Origin: Nostoc sp. JL34
GTDB taxonomy: Bacteria > Cyanobacteriota > Cyanobacteriia > Cyanobacteriales > Nostocaceae
Assembly (NCBI RefSeq): GCF_017114945.1
Contig: NZ_JABXKQ010000023.1
Span: forward strand, 1-60,091
Length of the DNA stretch: 60,091 nt
Direction: 5' to 3'
Shown: positions 1 through 8,241 of the stretch, piece after piece
Position numbering within the stretch: the first letter of the stretch is position 1
Layout: every line of letters starts with the position of its first letter
Notes under the pieces: model-generated
What the model saw: only the letters and a program-made list of their open reading frames with translations
Told to the model about the DNA's origin: nothing
Databases searched by the model: none
Position numbers and translations under genes: made by a program

Positions 1-1
1 T

Positions 2-754
2 CAAAAATCTCAGCAAATCAGAGCATTTTTCTCTCACCAGAGACATAAAAGAGCGTTAATTTCCCTTTCCTTACTGATTGCGATCACACTGAACCTTCCT
101 CGCTTTTCGGTTTCCAGGTCATTGTCTTCACCCAATGCCACGATAGAGATTAAAATAGGCGACCTTTTTGATGAACCTGGGCACTTAGTAATCGGGGTTA
201 ACGATGTTTTCGATACGGAATTGGGGGAGGTCATCAAACCCTCAAGTGTCCAAGGGCAATTCCTCACAGGAGTGTATCATGGCGACCAAAAACGCTTGGA
301 TGCTGAGATCGATATTGCTTTAGAACCTTTCAAGGCCGACAAAAAGAGGGAAGCGAATAAAAAAAAGGGGAAATTTTGGCGATATCCAATCAGCACAACT
401 CTTGTGTTGGGGTCGCCAGATAGACGATTCTTCTTAAATGCCTATGGTTTTATGGGGAATGATTTGAAAGTCAAAGCAACTGCTGATAATATCTGGTATT
501 CGTTAAGTTGCCTCTGGGAAAAGGTGCGGCTAAAAGGTCATGGATTAGAGGTTACTATCCCGATAATTGGTTCTGATCTTGCTCGGACGAATCTTCCCCG
601 CATGACTTTAACGAAACTGATTGTTATTTCCTTCATTGCTGCGTCAAAGAAAGACTTTGTAACAAAGAAATTAACAGTAGTCATCCATCCCAAAGACCTC
701 GATTTGGTAGATTTGTATGCATTAGAAGACTTTTTGGACTCAACGTGCTTTTGA
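2..754 (+). CDS. Membrane-anchored macro-domain protein (ThsA_Macro/DUF6430 family), 5' partial
   Basis: The reading frame is open to the left edge, so the start codon lies outside the window; the TTG at 122 is internal. The visible N-terminal end has a basic stretch then a hydrophobic segment (ALISLSLLIAITLNL), likely the last membrane helix. After the family-like linker SVSRSLSSP comes the macro core: IEIKIGDLFDEPGHLVIGVN, FDTELGEVI, SVQGQFL, then a C-terminal part with SDLARTNLPRMTLTKLI. This matches DUF6430/ThsA_Macro proteins, whose two-helix plus macro form is the effector of type II Thoeris, sensing a TIR-made ADP-ribose derivative and damaging the membrane. No TIR gene lies downstream, so a partner would have to be upstream. 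Family assignment is from recognition of conserved blocks; the immune role is inference. Confidence 0.8.
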   Translation, partial: QKSQQIRAFFSHQRHKRALISLSLLIAITLNLPRFSVSRSLSSPNATIEIKIGDLFDEPGHLVIGVNDVFDTELGEVIKPSSVQGQFLTGVYHGDQKRLDAEIDIALEPFKADKKREANKKKGKFWRYPISTTLVLGSPDRRFFLNAYGFMGNDLKVKATADNIWYSLSCLWEKVRLKGHGLEVTIPIIGSDLARTNLPRMTLTKLIVISFIAASKKDFVTKKLTVVIHPKDLDLVDLYALEDFLDSTCF

Positions 755-949
755 GCCAAAATCATCTTTGACTAGACATAATATAGCAAAGTAGGTTGAT
801 GGGATTGAACATTGAGAAGTCAATTGCAGGCTAACAAGCACGGCAATAATATCCTGTAGTTTCTTTTACCAATCAGTAGAAGACTCAGGGCTGATGACCA
901 CTCAAGTAAAATTTGGTACTCTTAGCTCGGAATCACTGTAATTACGTCC

Positions 950-1897
950 GTGACCGAGATGAGTAGTCCAACAGCCCGATCCTACGCTTTCTTATCGATT
1001 GCAGCAGCAATCGTCACTATTGCCCTAAAATTTGGCGCTTACCTGCTAACCGGGTCAGTAGGTTTGCTTTCAGATGCTATTGAATCAATTGTAAATCTGC
1101 TAGCTGCATTGGTTGCTCTATGGGCATTGACCTATGCTGATAAACCAGCCGATGCCGAACACGCCTTTGGACATTCTAAAGCCGAATACTTCTCCAGTGG
1201 TGCAGAAGGTGCGTTGATTATAGTGGCAGCCATTAGCATTGCTGTTGAAGCTTGGGGACGCTTGCTGCATCCAGAACCATTAACACAGCTAGGATTTGGG
1301 TTGGCACTCTCTCTATTTGCAACCGCAATCAACGGCGTTGTTGCCTTTATTTTGCTACGCGCAGGACGACGGTTGCGTTCCATTACACTCAGGGCTGATG
1401 CTCACCATCTGTTTACCGATGTGGTGACTTCGGGTGGTGTGATAGTTGGAATCTTACTCGTCAAGTTAACAGGCACTCTCGTACTTGATCCAATTGTCGC
1501 CCTGATAGTAGCAGCAAATATTACTTGGACAGGATTTCGTTTGCTGCGGGAAACCAGTAGCGCGTTACTGGATGCAGCTTTGCCTAAAAAAGAAATTGAC
1601 GCAATTAAGAGCATCCTTAACGAATACAAACGTCAAGACATCCAGTTTCATGCCTTGCGAACCCGCACTGCTGGAACCCGCCGCTTTGTTTCCTTTCATG
1701 TTCTTGTACCTGGATCTTGGACAGTGCAACAAGGGCATGATTTGTGCGAAGCAATCGAGCTTGCTATTCTTGGGGTGCTACCTTCAACCCACGTTACAAC
1801 TCATTTAGAACCTGTAGAAGATCCAGTTTCTTGGGAAGATTTGGAGTTGGAGCGTTCGAGCAATCAGCAAATGCAAGATATGAGCGCAAAAGATTAA
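950..1897 (+). CDS. Cation diffusion facilitator (CDF) family metal transporter
   Basis: This is a membrane antiporter exporting divalent metals (Zn, Co, Fe or Mn class) in exchange for protons. Six hydrophobic segments are visible in about 210 residues, followed by a soluble ferredoxin-like C-terminal domain ending in a short His/Glu-containing tail. Diagnostic motifs are [15 protein letters not shown] in TM2, the [10 protein letters not shown] loop and [16 protein letters not shown] in TM5, which together carry the acidic and histidine residues of the transport site. Length (315 aa) is normal. The frame starts at a GTG at 950; an ATG at 959 is an alternative, and neither has a clear ribosome site. 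The metal cannot be read from sequence. It appears monocistronic. Confidence 0.9.
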   Translation: MTEMSSPTARSYAFLSIAAAIVTIALKFGAYLLTGSVGLLSDAIESIVNLLAALVALWALTYADKPADAEHAFGHSKAEYFSSGAEGALIIVAAISIAVEAWGRLLHPEPLTQLGFGLALSLFATAINGVVAFILLRAGRRLRSITLRADAHHLFTDVVTSGGVIVGILLVKLTGTLVLDPIVALIVAANITWTGFRLLRETSSALLDAALPKKEIDAIKSILNEYKRQDIQFHALRTRTAGTRRFVSFHVLVPGSWTVQQGHDLCEAIELAILGVLPSTHVTTHLEPVEDPVSWEDLELERSSNQQMQDMSAKD

Positions 1898-1944
1898 TTG
1901 CTGCTAGATCGCACTCATAAACTGCAATGCCGAATACTGCAAAT

Positions 1945-1974
1945 GCGTAGGCGTAGCCAGCCGTAGGCTTCGCC
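1945..1974. repeat. Short GC-rich palindromic interspersed repeat
   Basis: The sequence GCGTAGGCGTAGCC / GCCGTAGGCTTCGCC is of the GCGTAGGC..GCCTACGC type that recurs in Nostoc intergenic DNA. A related copy is at 44867-44895. It could form a hairpin in the transcript. Confidence 0.5.
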
Positions 1975-2070
1975 AATTTTCAAACTCAAACAAGTTAATT
2001 AACTTGCGATCGCTTCCAGCGAGTGGTTACGCCATTGCAACTGTCTTTTTCCGCGAAGGACGCTTGCGGT

Positions 2071-2161
2071 CAAGCTTAAAAAAAGGGTAAGCATTTGCAA
2101 TGCATCGACTTGCATTGTGAATGTATCGACTTGCATTGTCAATGCATCGACTTGCATTCAT
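2071..2161. repeat. 21-nt tandem repeat array with conserved leader
   Basis: A leader CAAGCTTAAAAAAAGGGTAA (2071-2090) is followed by three 21-nt units from 2099 with core ATCGACTTGCATTG (units differ at 1-3 positions in the first two, more in the last). The same leader and unit family recur at 5689-5793. Confidence 0.75.
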
Positions 2162-2301
2162 AGTTGAATCAGTTTTAAACCATGAGGAGCATTAAAATTT
2201 CTAACACTCTAAAGCTGAAGTGTCACTAGTGGGAATACAATCAGAAAATGATGCAGTTTTGTTAGTAAAGACTGCACTAGAAAATAGTGGAGGTTAAAGC
2301 A

Positions 2302-2679
2302 ATGGATGGGCGCGATCGGTACTTACGAATCGCTCTGGTTCTTGTTGGAATAGCTTTTCTACTTATCTATCCGCTAACTCAGGTCTGGGCATCAGGCTGG
2401 TTATGGCAACCAGGTCAGCACGAATACGAACAGATGATCGTTGGTGTTTATGCAACGCTTGGTATCTTTTTGCTGTTAGCTTCAAGGCAACCAGAAGCTC
2501 ACCTCAGTTTAATCTGGTTCACCGTCTGGTCAAGTGTAGTTCATGGGCTGATCATGGCGGTACATGCAGTAATTGACCCTCTTGAACAAGGACACTTGTT
2601 TGGTGATGTTCCAGCATTGTTCTTGGTAGCAATTGTACTTGGCTTTTTAGTGCCGCGCAAAGTGGTATCAACTACATGA
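2302..2679 (+). CDS. Small integral membrane protein (DUF6632-like)
   Basis: About 125 residues with four hydrophobic segments: near the N-terminus (LRIALVLVGIAFLLIYPLT), then VGVYATLGIFLLLA, SLIWFTVWSSVVHGLIMAVHA and LFLVAIVLGFLV. The pattern and the histidines in the third segment resemble the DUF6632 family of small membrane proteins of unknown function. A GGAGG at 2289-2293 sits 8 bases before the ATG at 2302, so this start is preferred over the in-frame GTG at 2287. No enzymatic motif is visible. Confidence 0.75.
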   Translation: MDGRDRYLRIALVLVGIAFLLIYPLTQVWASGWLWQPGQHEYEQMIVGVYATLGIFLLLASRQPEAHLSLIWFTVWSSVVHGLIMAVHAVIDPLEQGHLFGDVPALFLVAIVLGFLVPRKVVSTT

Positions 2680-2835
2680 GTCGGTATGGAATGTCTGTAC
2701 ATCTCTTGCAATTGAAGAGATAAGCAAAGGCGATCGCCATTTGAAGTTAGAATTGATGGGCGATCGCTGCTAAAGTTTGAACTACAACTGTTGTGTGGCA
2801 TCAATTTGGTATGATTTTTTGAAAGGGTGCGATCG

Positions 2836-5226
2836 TTAGCGATATGCTTCTCTTAAAAATCTTGCATAATTTCCCCGAACCATTATTGTATCGGGATGAC
2901 CTACACCTAAAGTACGTTCACAAATTGCTAAAGCTTGCTTAAATAAGGGTTCACCTTCACTGAAGCGTTTTGTAGAACAGTAGAGTCCTGCTAGATTGTT
3001 CAGGCTAGTGCCCACATCGGGATGATTGTCTCCCAGTAGGCGTTTGTAGAGTTCCAAAGCTTGCTGATACAAAGGTTCGCCTTTATTAAAGCGTCCTGTA
3101 GAACAGTAAAGTGATGCTAGATTGTTCAAGCTATTAGCGATATCGGGATGGTTGTCTCCCAACAGGCGTTGTCTCAGTTTTAAAGCTTGCTGAAACAACG
3201 GTTCAGCTTCGCTGTAGCGTCCTGTAGATTTATAAAGTGCTGCTAGATTGTTCAGGTTAATGGCAATATCGGGATGGTTGTCTCCTAGTAGGTGTTTTTT
3301 TAGTTCTAAAGCTTGCTGAAACAAGAGTTCGGCTTCGCTGTAGCGTCTTGTAGAACCGTACAGTAATGCTAAATTGTTCAAGCTATTGGCGACATCGGGA
3401 TGTTTGTCTCCCAGCAGGCGTTGTCTCAATTCTAAAGCTTGCTGGAACAACGGTTCGGCTTCACTGTAGCGTCCTGTATAACGGTAGAGTTCTGCCACAT
3501 TGTTTAAGCTAGTGGCGACAATAGGATGGTTGTTTCCCAGCAGGCGTTTTGTCAGTTCTAAAGCCTGTTGATATAGGGGTTTGGCTTCGCTGTAGCGTCC
3601 TGTAGATTTATGAAGTGCTGCTAGATTGTTCAGGCTAGTAGCAATATCGGGATGTTCCGAACCCAGGCGATTCTCAGCAATTTTTACACACTGCCGCAAC
3701 CAAGGTTCTGCTTGCTGATAAAGTCCTTGTCCTTGATAAAACCAGCCTAAACCTGTAAACGGTCTGATTAAATCTTCATCGCTTAGATACTGGGATAAGT
3801 GGGTTGCAACTTCTGTAAGATGGGGGATATGTGGAGTGAAATTGAAAATATCTTCACGGTTAGGCTGTTGAGGAATTCGCTTTGCCACCTCTACCATCTG
3901 CGCTACAAAAGCAGTTTTCACCTCAACTGCATTACTTGACTCATCCAACTTCATTTGGAAAAATAGCCGAATCAGTGGATGTAAACGATATATTCCTTTA
4001 GCCTGCCATTGTATTAAATGCAGTTTCCGCAACTCAGCGATAGCTTTCTCCCAGAGTTCTTGTTCATCGTCATCTTCTATCGTCTCCACAGAAAAAGGAA
4101 TATCAGCCAAAGCATACAAACTCAGCCAACAGCCTAAGCTTTGTGCTTTCTCATCCAATTGTTCCCAACTCAATGCAAAAGCTTCAGCCACACCATATTC
4201 ATAACGCATCAATGGGTTGGCCTTAGCTATTGCTTCGTGTTCCAATCGCTTTTTCTCTAGCTGCTTCAGCAGTTTTTCCAGAGATAAATCTGGCATTGTA
4301 TCCAGATATCGCCCAAGCAACTCTAATGCCAAAGGCAAATATCCTAAGAATTTACAAATTTCTTTCGCAGCCCAAGGTTCGCTTTTAAGTCGTTCTCTGT
4401 CAACCAGCGATTTTAATAATTTCATCGCTGCTAATGGTTTGAGAACACCCAAAGGTAATTGCGGCAAAGTTCTATCAAATCTCTGGCGCGTTGTCAGCAA
4501 TACTTTAAATCGGGGTGATTCTGGTGGTAGATAACGCTGAACCTGTGTTTTGTAGTCGGTGACATCATCAAACACTAGCAGCACTTCACCTTGTTGCCAA
4601 TTCTGCCAGCAGTATCTCAGCCTATTTGCTAATTCCCAGTCGTCTCGTGCAATTCTGTTGAATTTCAATTCAGCAAATCTGAGAATCTGAATTCCGACAT
4701 CTATTCCCTGTGCAGATAACCAGCAAACCCCACCTTGATAATTCTGCAAGTGCTTTTTGGCGTATTGGGTAGCGAGTTCAGTTTTGCCGACTCCACCCAT
4801 ACCTCCCACAGCTACAATCGCAACTTGGCGAGATATTTGTAATTGCTGGTGCAGGTTTTGTAGTTCCGCCTCACGTCCCACAAATTTTTCAAATGGGACA
4901 GCAGGGGGAATATTATGATGAATTTCCTTAATTGTGGGGTGGGCATCTTGCCCGCCATTATATTTCCTTGTCAGGCAAGCCCGTAATTTTTCTAACTTAC
5001 CCCGACCTTTAGAGGTGGCTAATTGAGGATAACTCTGGGCAAACTTGTCATAAACCTCAGTCATCCGCTTTTTGAAAGCAAGAATACCGATTTTCAGTTC
5101 TGTGGCAACTTCCGTTTGACTCTTATCTGAGTTTTCAGTCTTTAAACATTTTACAAAAGCTGCCGTTTGCTCTGGGGATAAGCTATGAGTAGCAGCTTCG
5201 TTGGCTAGAAAATCAACCCATTGCAT
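2836..5226 (-). CDS. STAND NTPase: N-terminal HTH-like domain, NB-ARC, seven TPRs
   Basis: 796 residues. Residues 1-90 form a helical domain resembling the N-terminal domain of cyanobacterial vWA-MoxR-associated/STAND proteins. VGREAELQNL (about 116-125) opens an NB-ARC ATPase with P-loop GGMGGVGKTE (141-150), Walker B LLVFDDV (216-222), LLTTRQRF (243-250) and a GYLPLALELLG GLPL-type motif, then a winged-helix part. From about residue 500 there are seven 42-residue tetratricopeptide repeats of the NNLA..Y...GRYSEAEPL type, each with a GxxHPD-like turn. This is the architecture of signal-sensing oligomerising switches (regulators or immune sensors), with TPRs as the ligand-sensing arm. No effector domain is evident. 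The 126-bp repeat units are very similar at DNA level. A small membrane-protein gene is divergent at 5362. Confidence 0.88.
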   Translation of the reverse strand: MQWVDFLANEAATHSLSPEQTAAFVKCLKTENSDKSQTEVATELKIGILAFKKRMTEVYDKFAQSYPQLATSKGRGKLEKLRACLTRKYNGGQDAHPTIKEIHHNIPPAVPFEKFVGREAELQNLHQQLQISRQVAIVAVGGMGGVGKTELATQYAKKHLQNYQGGVCWLSAQGIDVGIQILRFAELKFNRIARDDWELANRLRYCWQNWQQGEVLLVFDDVTDYKTQVQRYLPPESPRFKVLLTTRQRFDRTLPQLPLGVLKPLAAMKLLKSLVDRERLKSEPWAAKEICKFLGYLPLALELLGRYLDTMPDLSLEKLLKQLEKKRLEHEAIAKANPLMRYEYGVAEAFALSWEQLDEKAQSLGCWLSLYALADIPFSVETIEDDDEQELWEKAIAELRKLHLIQWQAKGIYRLHPLIRLFFQMKLDESSNAVEVKTAFVAQMVEVAKRIPQQPNREDIFNFTPHIPHLTEVATHLSQYLSDEDLIRPFTGLGWFYQGQGLYQQAEPWLRQCVKIAENRLGSEHPDIATSLNNLAALHKSTGRYSEAKPLYQQALELTKRLLGNNHPIVATSLNNVAELYRYTGRYSEAEPLFQQALELRQRLLGDKHPDVANSLNNLALLYGSTRRYSEAELLFQQALELKKHLLGDNHPDIAINLNNLAALYKSTGRYSEAEPLFQQALKLRQRLLGDNHPDIANSLNNLASLYCSTGRFNKGEPLYQQALELYKRLLGDNHPDVGTSLNNLAGLYCSTKRFSEGEPLFKQALAICERTLGVGHPDTIMVRGNYARFLREAYR

Positions 5227-5361
5227 AGACAGCTTGTGAGATTTCTTCTCGATTCTACTTAATTTCTACCTTCTCTCTACTTTGTCTCCATTTCTAGGGA
5301 ATCTCCGCTTCTTCTGGCAGAAATAAGCTGTTGCATAGAAACATTTAGAAGAGGTTCAGCC

Positions 5362-5622
5362 GTGAAAACTGCCTTAACAACTCCAGTCAATTCCAATCAA
5401 ACCACCCAAACTTCGCAATTAATCCCCGCCTCGCCAACATCGGTAGAGAATCCATCTACCTGGATGCGAGATGGATACAGTCCCACTGAAATCATCCTCG
5501 CGGCGGCAATTTTAACTTCATTGTCGATTGGGGGAATTGCTACTGTGATTGTGGCAATTACGGGCTTAGTTAAAACTTTAGTGCCTGTAATGGTAAGCCC
5601 AACAAGGGAAAAAAAGAAGTAG
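5362..5622 (+). CDS. Small single-pass membrane protein, unknown function
   Basis: 86 residues: a Ser/Thr/Gln-rich N-terminal half, the motif STWMRDGYSPTEII, one hydrophobic segment (ILAAAILTSLSIGGIATVIVAITG in outline) and a basic tail TREKKK. I recall similar W-RDGYSPTEII proteins as a recurrent small cyanobacterial family, but know no function. GTG start at 5362 with GAAGAGG about 8 bases upstream. It is divergent from the NB-ARC/TPR gene with 135 bases between start codons, so co-regulation is possible. Confidence 0.65.
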   Translation: MKTALTTPVNSNQTTQTSQLIPASPTSVENPSTWMRDGYSPTEIILAAAILTSLSIGGIATVIVAITGLVKTLVPVMVSPTREKKK

Positions 5623-5688
5623 TCAACTTAGAGGCTGTTTTCCTTCTGACCTTTAACTCTACCTTTCTTGATAAAGTTTTAAGTCGGG

Positions 5689-5793
5689 CAAGCTTAAACA
5701 AAGGGTAAGCATTATGAATGCAAGTTGATGCATTGTGAATGTATTGACTTGCATTGTGAATGTATTAACTTGCATTGTGAATGCATCTTGCGG
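5689..5793. repeat. 21-nt tandem repeat array with conserved leader (second copy)
   Basis: The leader CAAGCTTAAACAAAGGGTAA (5689-5708) is followed by 21-nt units starting at 5717, 5738 and 5759 and a partial unit at 5780. Core is AATGTATTGACTTGCATTGTG. Leader and units match the array at 2071-2161, so both are copies of one element that differ in unit sequence. Confidence 0.75.
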
Positions 5794-5887
5794 AGTATAT
5801 TTAAAAACACACCTTAGCTAGAGTCTCTGTGCCAGATAGCAGTGATACTATACGGCTCATTCCTGTTGTTGCTTGTAGGAGACAATT

Positions 5888-6958
5888 ATGGAAATCAGTA
5901 GACGCAGCTTGTTAAAAACTGCTTCTGCTTCGGGATTAGTGGCAGCAGGACTTGCAATTTCGGAAGGATTTTTGCAGCCGCTCCTCGCCAAAACTGAAGC
6001 TGTTGATGAAAATACTCAATTGCTAGCCCAAAGTTCACCCACTTCAACGCGACGCGGCGAAATGTTGTATCGCAACCTCGGACGCACCAAAGAACAAGTA
6101 TCTGTGATTGGCTTGGGGGGGTATCACATTGGAAAAATTGAAGAGGAACAAGAAAGTATCAAGTTGATCCGCAGTGCCATCGATCGCGGCATTAACTTTA
6201 TGGATAATTCTTGGGACTATAACAACGGACGTAGCCACCGTTGGATGGGAAATGCTCTTAAAGATGGTTATCGTCAAAAAGTCTTTTTAATGACGAAAAT
6301 CGACGGTCGCACCAAAGGCGCTGCCAAGATGCAGATTGATGAATCGCTCAAAGATTTGCAGGTCGATCATATTGATTTATTGCAGCATCATGAAATACTC
6401 CGCTTTGAAGACCCCGATCGCGTCTTTGCTCCCGGTGGCGCAATGGAAGCAGTCGTTGAAGCGCAGAAGGCGGGCAAAATTCGCTATATCGGTTTCACAG
6501 GACATAAGAATCCCCAGATTCACCTTCAGATGCTGGAAACTGCTACACAAAATGGTTTCCGCTTTGACACTGTACAGATGCCATTAAATGTGATGGATGC
6601 CCATTTTAGAAGTTTTGAACACCAGGTTTTACCTGTGCTAGTCAAAAACAATATTGGTGTGCTGGGAATGAAATCGATCGGGGAGTCCTACATCCTCAGA
6701 AGCAACACGGTTAGCGCGATTGACTGCCTGCACTACGCAATGAATTTGCCAACCTCAGTTGTGATTACTGGCATCGATAGCATGAAAATTTTAGACCAAG
6801 CCTTTGAGGCAGTCCGCACGTTTAAGCCAATGGATCAGGCACGAGTTACAGCCCTGTTAGCGCGTACCCGTGAGGCAGCGGCTAAAGGGCAGTACGAGCG
6901 ATATAAGACCACAACCCAAAATGATAGTACAGCCATGAATCCAGCTTGGCTGGGGTAA
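5888..6958 (+). CDS. Aldo/keto reductase with Tat signal peptide
   Basis: 356 residues. The N-terminus has a twin-arginine motif SRRSLLK and a hydrophobic stretch (SGLVAAGLAI), so the protein is probably exported folded across the cytoplasmic or thylakoid membrane. The mature part is an aldo/keto reductase barrel: LGRTKEQVSVIGLGGYHIG, the D-rich MDNSWDYNNGRSHRWMGNAL segment containing the catalytic-region Asp/Tyr, MTKIDGR with the catalytic-type Lys, and DLLQHHEI near the active site. The C-terminal STVV-type cofactor loop reads TSVVITGIDSMK. GGAGA precedes the ATG by 6 bases. Substrate unknown. It precedes another Tat-targeted oxidoreductase at 8242. Confidence 0.88.
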   Translation: MEISRRSLLKTASASGLVAAGLAISEGFLQPLLAKTEAVDENTQLLAQSSPTSTRRGEMLYRNLGRTKEQVSVIGLGGYHIGKIEEEQESIKLIRSAIDRGINFMDNSWDYNNGRSHRWMGNALKDGYRQKVFLMTKIDGRTKGAAKMQIDESLKDLQVDHIDLLQHHEILRFEDPDRVFAPGGAMEAVVEAQKAGKIRYIGFTGHKNPQIHLQMLETATQNGFRFDTVQMPLNVMDAHFRSFEHQVLPVLVKNNIGVLGMKSIGESYILRSNTVSAIDCLHYAMNLPTSVVITGIDSMKILDQAFEAVRTFKPMDQARVTALLARTREAAAKGQYERYKTTTQNDSTAMNPAWLG

Positions 6959-7136
6959 ATATTAATACTATTTTTAACCATTTTTTTTACAAAAAATGTT
7001 GAATCTATTTGCACAGTTTGCACTGACGGCATCTGGTGCATGATTTCAGCATTAGTGGTCGGACTCAACTGTGCGATCGCACTTGTTTTTCATTCAATTT
7101 TGCAACATATAGCTTTATCCAAGGAGAACATTAATT

Positions 7137-7832
7137 ATGTCCAACTTCAAAATACTCTCTACTGGTCTAATAGCGATCGCCTTATCTCTGGCGACTGGTT
7201 GCACACCAACTACTCCCCAAGACCAGACTACATCTGAAGCTCCATCTGGTACAACTCAACCTGTACAAGCAACTGAGAGTCCATCACCAACTGCATCACC
7301 AACTGCATCACCAACTACGTCGCCAACTACACCAGGGCAAAATACCCCCAGTTCTTCAGACAAACAGTTTATGACTGAAGCTGCTCAAGGTGGTTTAGCA
7401 GAAGTCCAATTAGGACAACTTGCATCAAAACGTGGAACTAGCAATGCGGTAAAACAGTATGGACAGCGTATGGTTACAGATCATACTCAGGTAAACAATC
7501 AACTCAAACAGTTGGCGACTCAAAAAGGTGTAACGCTGCCAACTAGTCTTGACAGTAAAAATAAGCAAGTCCTACAAAGCTTATCCAAACTTTCTGGTGC
7601 TAAGTTTGATCGCCAATATTTGAATCAGATGCTTCAAGATCATGAAAAGGATGTCTCTGCATTTGAGACTGAAGCTCAACAAGGACAAGATCCAGACGTG
7701 AAAGCATTTGCTGCTCAAACGCTACCAACTCTCCAAGAACACCTGCAACAGGTTCGTTCTCTTGTTAATCCTGGAAGTTCAACTAGCACTCCAACTCCAA
7801 GTAGTACCCCAACTCCAACCAGTACCCCATAA
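7137..7832 (+). CDS. DUF4142 lipoprotein
   Basis: 231 residues. A lipoprotein signal peptide ends in the lipobox LATGC (Cys about 22). A low-complexity linker of SPTASPTASPTTSP follows, then a four-helix ferritin-like DUF4142 domain (FMTEAAQGGLAEVQLGQLA, KQYGQRMVTDHTQ, YLNQMLQDHEKDV, FAAQTLPTLQEHLQQV). A second Ser/Thr/Pro tail closes the protein. DUF4142 proteins are periplasmic and often stress-associated, with no established activity. AAGGAG lies upstream of the ATG. Confidence 0.88.
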   Translation: MSNFKILSTGLIAIALSLATGCTPTTPQDQTTSEAPSGTTQPVQATESPSPTASPTASPTTSPTTPGQNTPSSSDKQFMTEAAQGGLAEVQLGQLASKRGTSNAVKQYGQRMVTDHTQVNNQLKQLATQKGVTLPTSLDSKNKQVLQSLSKLSGAKFDRQYLNQMLQDHEKDVSAFETEAQQGQDPDVKAFAAQTLPTLQEHLQQVRSLVNPGSSTSTPTPSSTPTPTSTP

Positions 7833-8241
7833 GGCATACAGTTCAGTTAAACATTTCTTCTTTCCCTTTGCGTCCGCTGCGCGTACTCCTGCAAAAAAGC
7901 AAGCTACGCGTAGTGTCTCATAAAGAAAGCGATAGCCTGCGGTAAGTCGCTCTGCATATACGTTAAAGAGTTTTAGCCAGAAAAATCTAATATTAGCGTT
8001 GCATGAAGGAATTAGATAATTTATTTCTTGGAGTTCTCTAAGTACAGTTTTGCGTCAGAGCGTAGATTTTTTAATTGCAGAGGAATGCATTGGCATTGTC
8101 AGGCGACGCATTAGCATTGTCAGACGACGCATTGGCATTGTCAGACAACGCATTGGCATTGCAGGGTATTTCCAAATTTAATTCGCTACGAATTGCTGTA
8201 CTAAATTCAAAATTTCATCATTTCATCATTAAGGAACCACG
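7833..8241. other. Intergenic region with repeats
   Basis: About 400 bases without a supported gene. It contains GC-rich short repeats (about 7869-7920, with GCTGCGCG and CTACGCGTAG words), a 21-nt array (8083-8166) and an AAGGAA ribosome site just before the next ATG. Confidence 0.5.
8083..8166. repeat. Four-unit 21-nt tandem array
   Basis: Four contiguous 21-nt units start at 8083, 8104, 8125 and 8146; consensus CGACGCATTGGCATTGTCAG plus A or G. Because 21 is a multiple of three, one frame reads a heptapeptide repeat (ALALSDD-like). I treat that as a by-product and not as a gene. The unit differs from the arrays at 2071 and 5689 but shares the period and the GCATTG word. Confidence 0.75.

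Larger units (their letters stand above)
1898..2301. other. Intergenic region carrying repeats
   Basis: This 400-base stretch has no convincing gene. It holds a GC-rich palindromic element (1945-1974), a leader plus 21-nt tandem array (2071-2161) and a ribosome-binding GGAGG (2289-2293) for the next gene. Confidence 0.6.

Noticed and set aside
155..160. TTG at 122 as the real start of the macro protein
   Set aside because: The same frame is open and family-like (hydrophobic helix, SVSRSL linker) back to base 2, so the gene begins outside.
2099..2161. Arrays at 2099, 5717 and 8083 considered as CRISPR
   Set aside because: Units are contiguous 21-nt copies without unique spacers, and no cas gene is present.
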